A DNA stretch of 64,000 bases, taken from NCBI RefSeq assembly GCF_016526145.1, contig NZ_JADDUE010000004.1, positions 124,001 to 188,000 on the forward strand, read 5' to 3'. Source of the DNA: Saccharopolyspora galaxeae (lineage in GTDB: Bacteria; Actinomycetota; Actinomycetes; Mycobacteriales; Pseudonocardiaceae). A program made the translations under genes and the position numbers. Of the stretch, positions 33,068 through 41,410 are shown one piece after another; position 1 is the first letter of the stretch, and each line of letters opens with the position of its first letter. The notes below the pieces were generated by a model that was not told the origin of the DNA, ran no database searches, and saw only the letters and a list, made by a program, of their open reading frames with translations.

Positions 33068-34306
33068 TCAGGACGCTGCGGTGAGCGCGCGCAGCGGGTC
33101 GGCGAGGTCGCCCCGGGTTCCGACGGCAACGCCGTCCAGGCCCAACCAGGCGGCCATGTCGTGCAGCGCGGCGGCGAGCTCCGGGGCGATCTTGCCGAGA
33201 TCGCGGTCGGGTTCGCCGAACGCGCCGGGCACGCGCAGCACCTTCGCGGTCCGGTCGGCTTTCAAGTCGACCCGGGCCACCAGTTCACCGTCGAGCAGGA
33301 AGGGGAAGACGTAGTAACCGTACTCGCGTTGCGGCTGCGGCACGTAGATCTCGATGCGGTAGCGGAAGCCGAACAGCCGCTCGGCCCGCGAGCGCTCCCA
33401 GATCAACGGGTCGAACGGGCAGAGCAGCGCGCTGCCGCGCACCCGCCTCGGCGTGCGTGCGTCGACGTGCCGGTACGCCTGGTTGCGCCAGCCGTGCACC
33501 GCGACCGGTTCGAGGTCGCCGTTTTCCACGAGCTCGTCGACGGCGCGGCGGCCGCGCTGCGGGCTGAGCCGGTAGTAGTCGCGCAGCTCGGCTTCGGTCG
33601 CGACGCCGAGCGCGTCCGCGGAGCGCCGCACGAGTTCGCGCACCGCGTCGTGCTCGTCCGGGTCTTGGCTGAGCACGTCCGGCGGCAGCACCCGTTCCGG
33701 CAGGTCGTAGAGCCGTTCGAAACCGCGGCGGGTGCCGGTGGTCAGCTCGCCCATGGCGAAGAGCAACTCGCAGACCCGTTTGGTGTCGGTGCGGTTCCAC
33801 CACGGTCCGCGCCCCTGGCGGGTGCCACCGCCGAGTTCGCGTTCGAGGGTGCCTGCGCCGACCGGACCGAGGTCTTTGACCGCGGCGAGCACGTCGTCGA
33901 TGAGGCCGGGTGAATCGTCCAGCAGTTCGCGCAGGCCCCGCCGCCACGAGCTGCCGTGTTCGCGCATCCGCCAGCGCAGCAGCGGCCAGTCCCGCACCGG
34001 TATGAGGGAGGCTTCGTGCGCCCAGTACTCGACGAGCAGCCGCGGCTTTTTAGCGCTGTGCGTCCAAGCGGCGTTGTCGACGAGCTCCGCGGGGTAAGCG
34101 CCGAGGCGGCTGTAGAGCGGCATGTAGTGCGCCCGCACCGCGACGTTCACCGAGTCCATCTGCAGCAGCTTCGTCCGACCCAGCGCCCGGTTCAGGTGCT
34201 GCCTGTTCGCCTCCCCGGTCGGCCGTGCGGCAGTGGATCCCTGCGCGGCGAACCCTTGGGCGGCCAGCGCCGTCCGCCGCGCTGCCGCAGCACTCATCGT
34301 CTCCAT
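33068..34306 (-). CDS. AlkZ/YcaQ family winged-helix DNA glycosylase-like protein
   Basis: A 412-residue member of the HTH_42/YcaQ family, whose studied members excise interstrand crosslinks or bulky adducts. Recognisable blocks are LLQMDSVNVAVRAHYMPLYS near residue 50, with the QxD-type catalytic segment (QMDS), WAHEASLIPVRDWPLL, and DPLIWERSRAERLFGFRYRI near residue 320. Start choice is uncertain: ATG at 34306 or at 34297 (MSAAAARRTALAAQG). The protein is convergent with DUF4097. Many actinomycetes carry several paralogues, some protecting antibiotic producers, so a housekeeping or self-resistance role is equally possible. Confidence 0.83.
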   Translation of the reverse strand: METMSAAAARRTALAAQGFAAQGSTAARPTGEANRQHLNRALGRTKLLQMDSVNVAVRAHYMPLYSRLGAYPAELVDNAAWTHSAKKPRLLVEYWAHEASLIPVRDWPLLRWRMREHGSSWRRGLRELLDDSPGLIDDVLAAVKDLGPVGAGTLERELGGGTRQGRGPWWNRTDTKRVCELLFAMGELTTGTRRGFERLYDLPERVLPPDVLSQDPDEHDAVRELVRRSADALGVATEAELRDYYRLSPQRGRRAVDELVENGDLEPVAVHGWRNQAYRHVDARTPRRVRGSALLCPFDPLIWERSRAERLFGFRYRIEIYVPQPQREYGYYVFPFLLDGELVARVDLKADRTAKVLRVPGAFGEPDRDLGKIAPELAAALHDMAAWLGLDGVAVGTRGDLADPLRALTAAS

Positions 34307-34490
34307 CACCCGGATGGTGCCAGGCCGCACCGACAACCCCGCCCGGCGCACCGAACCGCAGCACATGGCTCGACGAACCGGTTCGGCGAGCTGTTGCGCG
34401 CGCCGGACGAACCGGTCACGCAACCCGCGCGGCACCGCGTCTCCCCCGCCCGCACGCATCCGGACTGACCTCCCAGCTAGTTTGGCGCGC

Positions 34491-35057
34491 ATGGCCGATG
34501 CCGATGTGCGCCTCGCCGCGCCTTCCGACGTCCCCGAGATCGCACGGATCCAGCTCACCACCTGGCGCAGCGCCTACGCCGAGCTGCTGCCGCCGGAAGC
34601 GCTGGCGAGCGTGGACGAGAACGCGGCGCGACGCAGCTGGGAAGAGGCACTGCACGGCGGCCAGGTGACGTTGCTGGTGGCCACCGAGGGCGAATGGACG
34701 GTCGGGTTCTGCGCCGCAGGTCGTGCTCCCGAGCAGGAAGCCGCCGCCGCGAACGGCACCCCACCGCCGGATGCGGCGACCGTGGCGCTGGTGAGCACGC
34801 TGCTCGTCGAGCCGCGTTGGGGTCGCCGCGGGCACGGCGGCCGGCTGCTGGCGACCATGGCGCAACAGCTCGCCGAGGGCGGCGCCACGCGCGGCATCAC
34901 CTGGGTTCCGGAGGAGGATTCGGCCTCGCTCGCGTTCTTCGAGCACGCCGGTTGGGGTCCGGACGGCACGGTCCGCACGCTCGACGCCGCTGGTCGCCCG
35001 CTGCGGGAGCTGCGCCTGTCCGGCCCGCTCGACCTGGAACTCTCCCGGCCGGAGTGA
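34491..35057 (+). CDS. GNAT family N-acetyltransferase
   Basis: A 188-residue acetyltransferase. The acetyl-CoA loop reads RWGRRGHGGRLLATM (about residues 108-122), followed by WVPEEDSASLAFFEHAGW, a standard GNAT C-terminal motif. An Ala/Pro-rich insert (EQEAAAANGTPPPDAATV) sits before the core. The substrate is unknown. It is divergent from the glycosylase-like gene, with an ATG start at 34491. Confidence 0.85.
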   Translation: MADADVRLAAPSDVPEIARIQLTTWRSAYAELLPPEALASVDENAARRSWEEALHGGQVTLLVATEGEWTVGFCAAGRAPEQEAAAANGTPPPDAATVALVSTLLVEPRWGRRGHGGRLLATMAQQLAEGGATRGITWVPEEDSASLAFFEHAGWGPDGTVRTLDAAGRPLRELRLSGPLDLELSRPE

Positions 35058-35179
35058 GCCGCCTGCACCGGGCGGGTCGCGGCCCGGCCGGAAACGCTCC
35101 GCAGCCGCCCGGCCACACGATGCCGTTCGCGGGATGTTGCTAGCCTGGCGCTGACCACGCACCGACCTCCGGAGGACCC

Positions 35180-35671
35180 GTGCTGACCTCCATCGGTTTG
35201 ATCTCCACCGCCTTCGGGATGTCGGTGGTTTCCGCGCTGTTCCCGATCATCAGCGTGGAGATCTTCGTCGTCGGCATGGTCGTCAAGGGCCCGGAGGTGC
35301 CCTGGTGGCTGCTGGCGCTGGTGGTGACCCTCGGGCAGATCGGCGGCAAGCTGCTCTACTACTACGCCGCGCGCGGCATCATCAAACTTCCCGGTTTCCT
35401 GCAGCGCCGCAGCGATCCGGAGCACCACACCGGCCGCTGGAAGGAATGGCTGGACCGGTTCCGCGCCTGGTGCCTGCACCGTCCGATGTGGACCGGTGGA
35501 GTGCTGCTGCTGAGCGCGGCGGCGAGCCTGCCACCGTTCCTGGCGACCTGCGTGGTCGCGGGCTGGGCGCGGGTGCCGCTGAGCACGTTCTTGATCACGG
35601 GCCTGGTGGGCCGCTTCGCCCGCTTCGCGGCGCTGGCGGTCGCCCCCGGCTTGATGATCGCCTGGATCTGA
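35180..35671 (+). CDS. Small VTT/YqaA-like membrane protein
   Basis: A 163-residue membrane protein with about four helices. The segments FPIISVEIFVVGMVV and GQIGGKLLYYYAARG resemble the DedA/VTT fold, in which a Gly-rich re-entrant turn precedes a YxxG element; VVAGWARVPLSTFLITGLVG near the C-terminus fits the second half. The GTG at 35180 follows GGAGG by four bases. Family members flip lipids or transport small solutes; which applies here is not known. Confidence 0.75.
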   Translation: MLTSIGLISTAFGMSVVSALFPIISVEIFVVGMVVKGPEVPWWLLALVVTLGQIGGKLLYYYAARGIIKLPGFLQRRSDPEHHTGRWKEWLDRFRAWCLHRPMWTGGVLLLSAAASLPPFLATCVVAGWARVPLSTFLITGLVGRFARFAALAVAPGLMIAWI

Positions 35672-35684
35672 GCCGCCGCGTGGA

Positions 35685-35709
35685 CGGCCCCGGTGCCCGA
35701 CCGGGGCCG
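35685..35709. terminator. Stem-loop between convergent genes
   Basis: A 9-bp perfect stem CGGCCCCGG (35685-35693) and CCGGGGCCG (35701-35709), loop TGCCCGA, lies 14 bp after the membrane protein stop and 20 bp from the end of the convergent small secreted-protein gene. Confidence 0.78.
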
Positions 35710-35728
35710 CCGTCACCCGAAGCGGCGC

Positions 35729-35974
35729 TCACGCCCCCGGCAAGAGCTTGCCCGGCACGTCCAGCACCGAGTCGACCAGCCCGAACACCGGGACCCCGAG
35801 CGGCGCGAAGGTCCACTTGTTGTGCAGGTCGCCGGTGTCCGGTTCGTCGACCACGACGACACCGTCCTGCTCCGGCGCGGGCTGCGGTGCGGCCACCGCG
35901 GCGCCAGCCCCGCCCAGCAGGGCGGTTCCGACCAGCGCGGACACCGCGAGTCCGCGGCGCAGTTCAGCGTTCAT
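35729..35974 (-). CDS. Small secreted protein (81 residues)
   Basis: An 81-residue exported protein of unknown function. It has a clear signal peptide (MNAELRRGLAVSALVGTALL, cleavage after AVAA) and a mature part of about 53 residues with an acidic stretch (QDGVVVVDEPDTGDL) and a C-terminal PVFGLVDSVLDVPGKLLPG. AGGAGGAAACCGTC leads into the ATG. It has no cysteines. The C-terminal pattern PV-x-GL-x-D resembles the end of the next gene's product, so the two may be diverged paralogues. Confidence 0.75.
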   Translation of the reverse strand: MNAELRRGLAVSALVGTALLGGAGAAVAAPQPAPEQDGVVVVDEPDTGDLHNKWTFAPLGVPVFGLVDSVLDVPGKLLPGA

Positions 35975-35990
35975 GACGGTTTCCTCCTGG

Positions 35991-36194
35991 TCAGTCGAGC
36001 GCGTCGAGCAGTCCGACGACGGGGTTGAGAGCGGCGGTCGGCAGGCCGACGGTGGGGCTGAGCAGTCCACCGGCGTCCACGCCGGGCACGAGCCAGATCG
36101 ACGGCGGGTCGGCGTGCGCGACGCCCGCGCCGAACCCGGCGAGGGCGAGGGTGGCCGCGGCCGTGGTGGCCACCCTGGCGAGGGTTTTCGGCAT
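35991..36194 (-). CDS. Small secreted protein (67 residues)
   Basis: A 67-residue exported protein of unknown function. The signal peptide (MPKTLARVATTAAATLALAG, cleavage after AHA) leaves a mature chain of about 39 residues, DPPSIWLVPGVDAGG onward, ending NPVVGLLDALD. GGAAGGAAGAG precedes the ATG. It is 16 bp upstream of the other small secreted-protein gene on the same strand. It resembles no chaplin, RodZ or lantibiotic precursor that I know. Confidence 0.72.
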   Translation of the reverse strand: MPKTLARVATTAAATLALAGFGAGVAHADPPSIWLVPGVDAGGLLSPTVGLPTAALNPVVGLLDALD

Positions 36195-36325
36195 GGTGAT
36201 CTCTTCCTTCCGTGCTCTCCCGCCGGTCGGCGGGGAGGTCGCTCTCCCGCCCGATGGCGGAAGGTCTCTGCCACGGCGGAGCCAGCCGGGACCCGGCGCG
36301 CCGCGCGCGGTTCACCGGCGCGGGC

Positions 36326-37573
36326 TCAGCACACCGCGTCGCCGGGTTTCGGATTGCCCAGCCCGAACAGGGGCCGCAGCAGCAGGCCTGCGTAGGTGCC
36401 TGCGATGGCCAGCACTCCCCACAGCCAGCCGTGCAGGCTGAACGAGGCGATGCCGGAGAAGTAGGCGCCGATGTTGCAGCCACCGGCCAGCCGCGCGCCG
36501 AGGCCCATGGCGATGCCGCCGAGCACCGCGCCGAGCGCGAGCCGCAGCGGGATCCGCCGGTGCAGCACGAACGCTCCGGCCAGCGCGGAAGCGATCAGCG
36601 CGCCGATCATGATGCCGAAGTCCATCACCGAGGTCTTGTCGGCGAGCACCGACGCTTGCAGCTTCGCGGTGTTCTCCGGGTCGCTCCAGAAGGGCGAACC
36701 GGAGATGTCCACCCCGATCCAGCCGAGGAACTTCGCGCCCCACAGCCCGAACGCCGAGGTGATGCCCCACGGCCCTCCGGAGATGAACAGCGTCAGCGCG
36801 TTGAACCCGGCCAGCAGCAGCGCCCCGGCCCACAGCGGCCACGAGCCGCGCAGCACTCGCAGGAATCCGCGCGCCGTGGGTGGCTGCTCGATCGGCGGCG
36901 GCGTGCGGCGACGTTCGACCAGCAGCGACACACCCACGACCGCCGCGATGATCACCAGCGAGATGAGCAGCGCGCCGGGATAGCCCAGCGGGGTGTCCGC
37001 GAACGACACCGTGGGGCCGGTGTTCTGCAGCGTCTTGATCCAGGGCGAGATGAACGCGCTGAGCACTGAACCCGCGATGAAGCCGCCGAGGGTGTAGAGG
37101 ATCGCGGTTTGCCCGCTGCCCACCGCGAACAGCGTGCCGGACGCGCACGAGCCGCCGACCTGCATCCCCACCCCGAACAGGAACGCTCCGAGGATCACGC
37201 CGAGCCCGGCGGGCGCGACGGTCCCTTCCGGCGCGCCCGAGAGCCCGAGCCCGCCGCCGAGGATCGCGGAGAACAGCAGGCAGGCCGCGGCCAGCATGAC
37301 CATGTGCGCCCGCAGCGCGCGCCCCTGACCGACCGAAACGAGCTGCCGCCACGCCGAGGTGAAACCGAACCGCGAGTGGAACAGCACGGTGCCGAGCGCG
37401 AGCCCGACGGCGTAGAGGACGGTCAGTTTCCACCCGGCTTCGGCCGCGACGGCGAGGCCGACGACGACGGCGAGCAGGATGCCGGCGGTCACGACGCCGG
37501 GCCGGGCCGGTGGTGCTTGGGCCGCGGGAGGCGGCGGGGTTCTGGGGGCGCTGTCGACGCCGACTGCGGACAT
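36326..37573 (-). CDS. YeeE/YedE family sulfur-compound transporter
   Basis: A 415-residue polytopic protein with about ten helices and the internal duplication typical of YeeE/YedE. Conserved Cys-containing pore motifs are present in both halves: QVGGSCASGTLFAVGSGQT near residue 140 and RLAGGCNIGAYFSGIASFS near residue 370. YeeE of Spirochaeta takes up thiosulfate through such cysteines. GAGGAG leads into the ATG at 37573. No sirA/tusA gene follows. It lies downstream of the CopD-like and SBP56-like genes on the same strand, separated from the former by a dispersed repeat. Confidence 0.88.
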   Translation of the reverse strand: MSAVGVDSAPRTPPPPAAQAPPARPGVVTAGILLAVVVGLAVAAEAGWKLTVLYAVGLALGTVLFHSRFGFTSAWRQLVSVGQGRALRAHMVMLAAACLLFSAILGGGLGLSGAPEGTVAPAGLGVILGAFLFGVGMQVGGSCASGTLFAVGSGQTAILYTLGGFIAGSVLSAFISPWIKTLQNTGPTVSFADTPLGYPGALLISLVIIAAVVGVSLLVERRRTPPPIEQPPTARGFLRVLRGSWPLWAGALLLAGFNALTLFISGGPWGITSAFGLWGAKFLGWIGVDISGSPFWSDPENTAKLQASVLADKTSVMDFGIMIGALIASALAGAFVLHRRIPLRLALGAVLGGIAMGLGARLAGGCNIGAYFSGIASFSLHGWLWGVLAIAGTYAGLLLRPLFGLGNPKPGDAVC

Positions 37574-37640
37574 GGATTCTCCTCGTCTCGAAAGCTTGCC
37601 GTTGTGGTCCAACAAACCCGTTCGGCTCGATCTTTCCCGG

Positions 37641-37741
37641 TTGCGTAGCGGCGTTCGCCACGGAAGGCGGCTGTTGTGCTTGTTGCGTTTCAAGCGGCGC
37701 TAGCCGCTCTCACGGCGTTCGCAACCGGCACCGCTACGCAA
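37641..37741. repeat. Dispersed hairpin element, copy A
   Basis: A 101-bp element bounded by perfect 11-bp inverted ends TTGCGTAGCGG (37641-37651) and CCGCTACGCAA (37731-37741). Inside is a hairpin AGCGGC-GCTA-GCCGCT (37693-37708), and CAACCGGCACCGCTACG precedes the right end. The hairpin plus CCGGCACCGC module recurs at copies B and C. Confidence 0.75.
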
Positions 37742-37757
37742 AATGGGCCCAGAACGA

Positions 37758-39512
37758 TCAATCCGGGGTCAACGGGCCGGAGACGGGGACGACGGTGCCG
37801 CGCGGGAGCCACTGGCCGGCGGGGTCGGAGCCGTGCATCGGCATCTTCATCCCGCCCATTCCGGGCATGTCCATCTGCATCACGTCGACCTGCGCGGCCG
37901 CGTACACCGAGATGGGGTCTTCGATCCGCTGCCCGCGCGCGGCGAGCCAGGTCTCCAGCCCGGCCACCGATGGCGGTTCGCCGCCGAATCCCTCGTTGAT
38001 GGCCATGCCGTATTCGAGCGACCGGTAGTCGCGCGGGTCGAACCGCAGCGGAGCGGCCGAGCTGGCCGCCGCGGTGGTCACGGGGCTGTGCAGCAGCCAC
38101 GGCGCGAGGTGGGCGCCGTAGGTGTAGTTCGGTGGCCCGCCGGGCCGTTGCCGCACCGATTCGAGGTGTTCGGCCGCGTTGGTCCAGCCGGACACCAGGA
38201 TCAGCGCGTTCTCGGATCGCGGTGCGCCGCTGACCGGCAGGCGCGCCGCGTCCGCCGCCGTTCGCACGACGCCGGTGGCTTGCCGGGAGCGCGGCGAGTC
38301 GTCGCCGATCACGGTGATTCCGGGTGCGCCGTTGCGGTGCACGTATCCGACGAGGGCGCGCAGCGCCGCGGCGTCCTGCTGCTGGAGCGAGTCGGCGGGG
38401 CAACCGGTGAGCGAATCCCGTTGTCCCGCAACGATTCCGGCGAGCGCGGCGCTGGCGCATTCCGGCCCGTCGGAGCCCGCCGCGTCGGCGGGCCCGGGTG
38501 CGTCGCCGGTGTCGACTTCGACGCTTCCTGCCGCGACGCCGCGGCGCAGCACCAGATCGCTGCGCCCGGCTGGCAGGTCCACCTGCGCCCAGTAACCGCT
38601 GGTGCCCGGCCGCGAAACCGCCCGGACGGGCCGCCCACCGGAGTCGATGGTCAGCTCGTCACCTGCGCTTTCCGGCAGGTGCACCAGGTTGGGTCCTGGG
38701 CGGTGCGGTGTCACCAGCACCGGCACGTCCTGCTCGCCGACGGTGGTGTGCGCGAGCCGGGCGACTCCCGGCTGCGGGAGCTCACCGGGACGCGGAATCG
38801 CGGGCAGCACCGTGAACGCGACGAAGGCCACGGCGACCGCGCCTGCACCGAAGCGGTAGATCCGCCAAGGATTCTCCTGGCGCAGCAGCAGAACCGCCCC
38901 AACAACGGCCACTGTGGACAGTGTGAGCACGAGCAGCGCCGCACCCAGCGGGCTCAGCAGCCTGCGATCCGCGATGCCGGTGCTGAACAACTGCACCGCC
39001 ACCGCCACCACCAGTGCCGCGGCCAGCGCCCATGCCAGGTACCGCAACCGCGGCGCACCGTCCGGGCGCTGCTCGGCGGGCAGCAGCAAGCCGTATCCGG
39101 CCAGCCCGAGCCAGCCGACCACGGCCGCGCTCGCCACCGCCGCGGCGAAGAATTCCACCGGCGAATGCCCGAGCCCGCTTTCCACGATCAGCAGCACGGT
39201 CAGCGCGAAGCCGAGGTAGGAAGCCGGCGACGGCAGGCGCAGCAGGATCGGAAGCGCCAGCACCAGCACCGCGTGCACCACCGCGACCGGCACGCTGACG
39301 TGCTGCACCGGAATCGACAGCAAGCTCGCCGCGGCGGCGATCACGGCCGCGGCCGCGGCCACCACCACCGTCGCCCGCCCGGTAGTGCGCACCGACCCGC
39401 GCAGCAGCCCCAGCCCGGCGACCACGGCCGTGCCCGACAGCAGCAGGATGCGCAGCACCAGCGCGGCGGCGTCCACACCGGTCGCTGCCGGGTGCATACC
39501 GCTCATGTCCAT
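37758..39512 (-). CDS. Polytopic membrane protein with Met/His-rich ends
   Basis: A 584-residue protein. It begins MDMSGMHP, then has about nine membrane helices (to about residue 280), and ends with a roughly 300-residue extracytoplasmic domain that includes SLEYGMAINEGFGGEPPSVA and a Met/His cluster VMQMDMPGMGGMKMPMHG near residue 560. Met-rich motifs at both exposed ends suggest Cu(I) binding, as in CopD-like importers, but I see no classical CopD signature, so this is inference. A Cys pair (PECASA, TGCPADS) lies in the soluble domain. It is 71 bp downstream of the SBP56-like gene on the same strand. Confidence 0.7.
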   Translation of the reverse strand: MDMSGMHPAATGVDAAALVLRILLLSGTAVVAGLGLLRGSVRTTGRATVVVAAAAAVIAAAASLLSIPVQHVSVPVAVVHAVLVLALPILLRLPSPASYLGFALTVLLIVESGLGHSPVEFFAAAVASAAVVGWLGLAGYGLLLPAEQRPDGAPRLRYLAWALAAALVVAVAVQLFSTGIADRRLLSPLGAALLVLTLSTVAVVGAVLLLRQENPWRIYRFGAGAVAVAFVAFTVLPAIPRPGELPQPGVARLAHTTVGEQDVPVLVTPHRPGPNLVHLPESAGDELTIDSGGRPVRAVSRPGTSGYWAQVDLPAGRSDLVLRRGVAAGSVEVDTGDAPGPADAAGSDGPECASAALAGIVAGQRDSLTGCPADSLQQQDAAALRALVGYVHRNGAPGITVIGDDSPRSRQATGVVRTAADAARLPVSGAPRSENALILVSGWTNAAEHLESVRQRPGGPPNYTYGAHLAPWLLHSPVTTAAASSAAPLRFDPRDYRSLEYGMAINEGFGGEPPSVAGLETWLAARGQRIEDPISVYAAAQVDVMQMDMPGMGGMKMPMHGSDPAGQWLPRGTVVPVSGPLTPD

Positions 39513-39583
39513 CGCGAAACCTCGCTTCACGCAGGGAAAACCGGGGCCCGGGCACCGCGCGCGGCGATGCCCGGGCGGGTGAG

Positions 39584-41410
39584 CTACTTCAGGTCCTCGT
39601 CGGCGACCACGAACAGCTCGGAGTGCGGCTTCGCGTTCCCGAACGGCCCGTGCGGCCACGACTTGCGGTTGAAGTTGATGCCCGTCTCACCGGTGACCTC
39701 GTCCTTGAACGACTCGTCCACGTTGACCTGGCCGTCCTCGGCGAGGTCGATCATGTTGACCTTGTGATCCCCGTCGTTGCCGGTGCGTGCGACGAAGTAG
39801 TTCGACACCGCCAACCGGCCGGGCTGCTTGGTCTCCTCGTACTTGCCGTCGGCGCCCGGCTTGAAGTTGTCGTAGGCGCCCCAGTGCGGACCCGCCCCGG
39901 GCTGTCCCGGGTTGATCGGAGCCGCACCGGCCAGCGTCGGGCAGTCCTGCCCGCCGCCGTTCTCCGCCTTCTCGACGCTGTCGATGGAGCACTGGAAGTC
40001 GGTGCCCTTGCTGGTCAGCTTGGAGATGTCCAGCGTGTACACGCCGCCGGTGGCACCCGGGTCGTCCGGGCCGAGCGTGCCCTTCTGCCTGCCCTGCACC
40101 GCGCGGTACAGGAACCGGTCGTCCGGGCTGGTCTGGATCCAGCCGCCGTTCGAGCCGCTGCCCTTGGCGTCGTTATTCGCCGGGTCGATCGCCTTCAACG
40201 CCTGCCCGTCGTCGAACACCTGCGTCCAGCGCGGGGCCGGGGCGGTGATGTCCGGGGTGTAGAAGACCGCGCCGCCCTGCATGGTTTCGGCGAACGCGCC
40301 CTTGTGGCCGGGCTGGTTGGTGACGGTGGTTTCCATGACCGCGCGGCTTTCCGAATGCAGCGGGTCCTCCGGATCGGCGCGCGGCCCGTCCGGCAGGTAC
40401 GACACCGACTTGAGCTTCGGCTGGTTGCGGTCGGAGATGTCCCAGGTGCGCACGGTCGGCCGCCGCAGGTACGGCGACGGTTGCTTGACCGGGTCCAGGA
40501 TGATGTTGCGCGGTTCCGCGTAGTCGCTGGTGACCAGCGTGTTCAGGTCCTCGCGGGCCTGGATGCCGTGCGGGTTGGCGCAGGTGGGTTTGCCCAGCCG
40601 CGGCAGGTTGTCGCACAACTTCGGGTTGTCGCCCTGCGGAGTCGCGGCCGGGGATTGGGAAAGCACTTTCCCGTCCCGGTCGAATCGCACGACTTCGCCC
40701 GGGCTACCCGCGAAACCGTTTCCGCTGTGCACCGATCCGTCGTCGTAGCGATAAGGACCGGGAGCGACCGGACCGCCCATGTAGGTGCCGTAGGACGTGC
40801 CGTCCTTCAGCGTCCAATAAGCGTCCGGAACCGAACCGCCGAGCGTCTGCGTCGGCAAGCTGACGCCCTTGAGCTCCAGGTTCGGCAGCTTGGTCACGTC
40901 GAACGCGTAGGTCGCGCCGAGGAACAACGCGCCCGCGAAAATGGTGTCGCCCTTGTGCCACACGTATTGCATGTGGTGCGGCTCGTTCTCCACCAGCGGC
41001 CCCACGGTGGCGGTGTTGACCACCTTCCCGTAGGTCTCCGAACCCTTCGTCGCGTCGATGACCGCGAGGAAGTCCGGTCCGGGAAGCGCGTTCTTCGCCT
41101 TGTTCACCGGATCCTTCAACGACCCGGGCAGGCCCTTGACGTCCTTGACCGCGGTGTCGGCGATGTTCTCGTCACCGGCCCACACCAGCAGCCATTCCTT
41201 GCGCTTTCCGTCCGCGGCCTTGGTCGCCACGTTGCGGACGGTGTGGTTGGTGACCGAGTAGTTCTTGCCGTCGGCCCCCGGCACCTGCTGCGTCGTGACC
41301 TGCACGTCCGCGTCGGCGTCCTGCACGGGCAACGTGACGGTGCCGACCGCGAGCAGCGCGGCGGCCGCCCCGATCATTCCTCTGCGCAGCACTCGCGCCT
41401 TGATTCTCAT
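39584..41410 (-). CDS. Exported SBP56 / methanethiol-oxidase-like beta-propeller protein
   Basis: A 608-residue secreted protein. The ATG at 41410 follows CGGAGAGAAC; the signal peptide has the core AAAALLAVGTVTLP and is cleaved near ADA. The mature part aligns by eye with selenium-binding protein 56 along its length: DFLAVIDATKGSETYGKVV, then ENEPHHMQY (SBP56 DELHHSGWN), LVTSDYAEP, a GAFAETMQGGAVFYTP block, TSPDDRFLYRAV (SLDDRFLYFS) and the end block GPFGNAKPHSEL (GPALAHELRY). SBP56 proteins include copper-dependent methanethiol oxidases. The CSSC cysteines that follow HHSGWN in SBP56 are absent here, and the protein is about 130 residues longer, so it is a diverged, possibly new, subfamily. 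Confidence 0.75.
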   Translation of the reverse strand: MRIKARVLRRGMIGAAAALLAVGTVTLPVQDADADVQVTTQQVPGADGKNYSVTNHTVRNVATKAADGKRKEWLLVWAGDENIADTAVKDVKGLPGSLKDPVNKAKNALPGPDFLAVIDATKGSETYGKVVNTATVGPLVENEPHHMQYVWHKGDTIFAGALFLGATYAFDVTKLPNLELKGVSLPTQTLGGSVPDAYWTLKDGTSYGTYMGGPVAPGPYRYDDGSVHSGNGFAGSPGEVVRFDRDGKVLSQSPAATPQGDNPKLCDNLPRLGKPTCANPHGIQAREDLNTLVTSDYAEPRNIILDPVKQPSPYLRRPTVRTWDISDRNQPKLKSVSYLPDGPRADPEDPLHSESRAVMETTVTNQPGHKGAFAETMQGGAVFYTPDITAPAPRWTQVFDDGQALKAIDPANNDAKGSGSNGGWIQTSPDDRFLYRAVQGRQKGTLGPDDPGATGGVYTLDISKLTSKGTDFQCSIDSVEKAENGGGQDCPTLAGAAPINPGQPGAGPHWGAYDNFKPGADGKYEETKQPGRLAVSNYFVARTGNDGDHKVNMIDLAEDGQVNVDESFKDEVTGETGINFNRKSWPHGPFGNAKPHSELFVVADEDLK

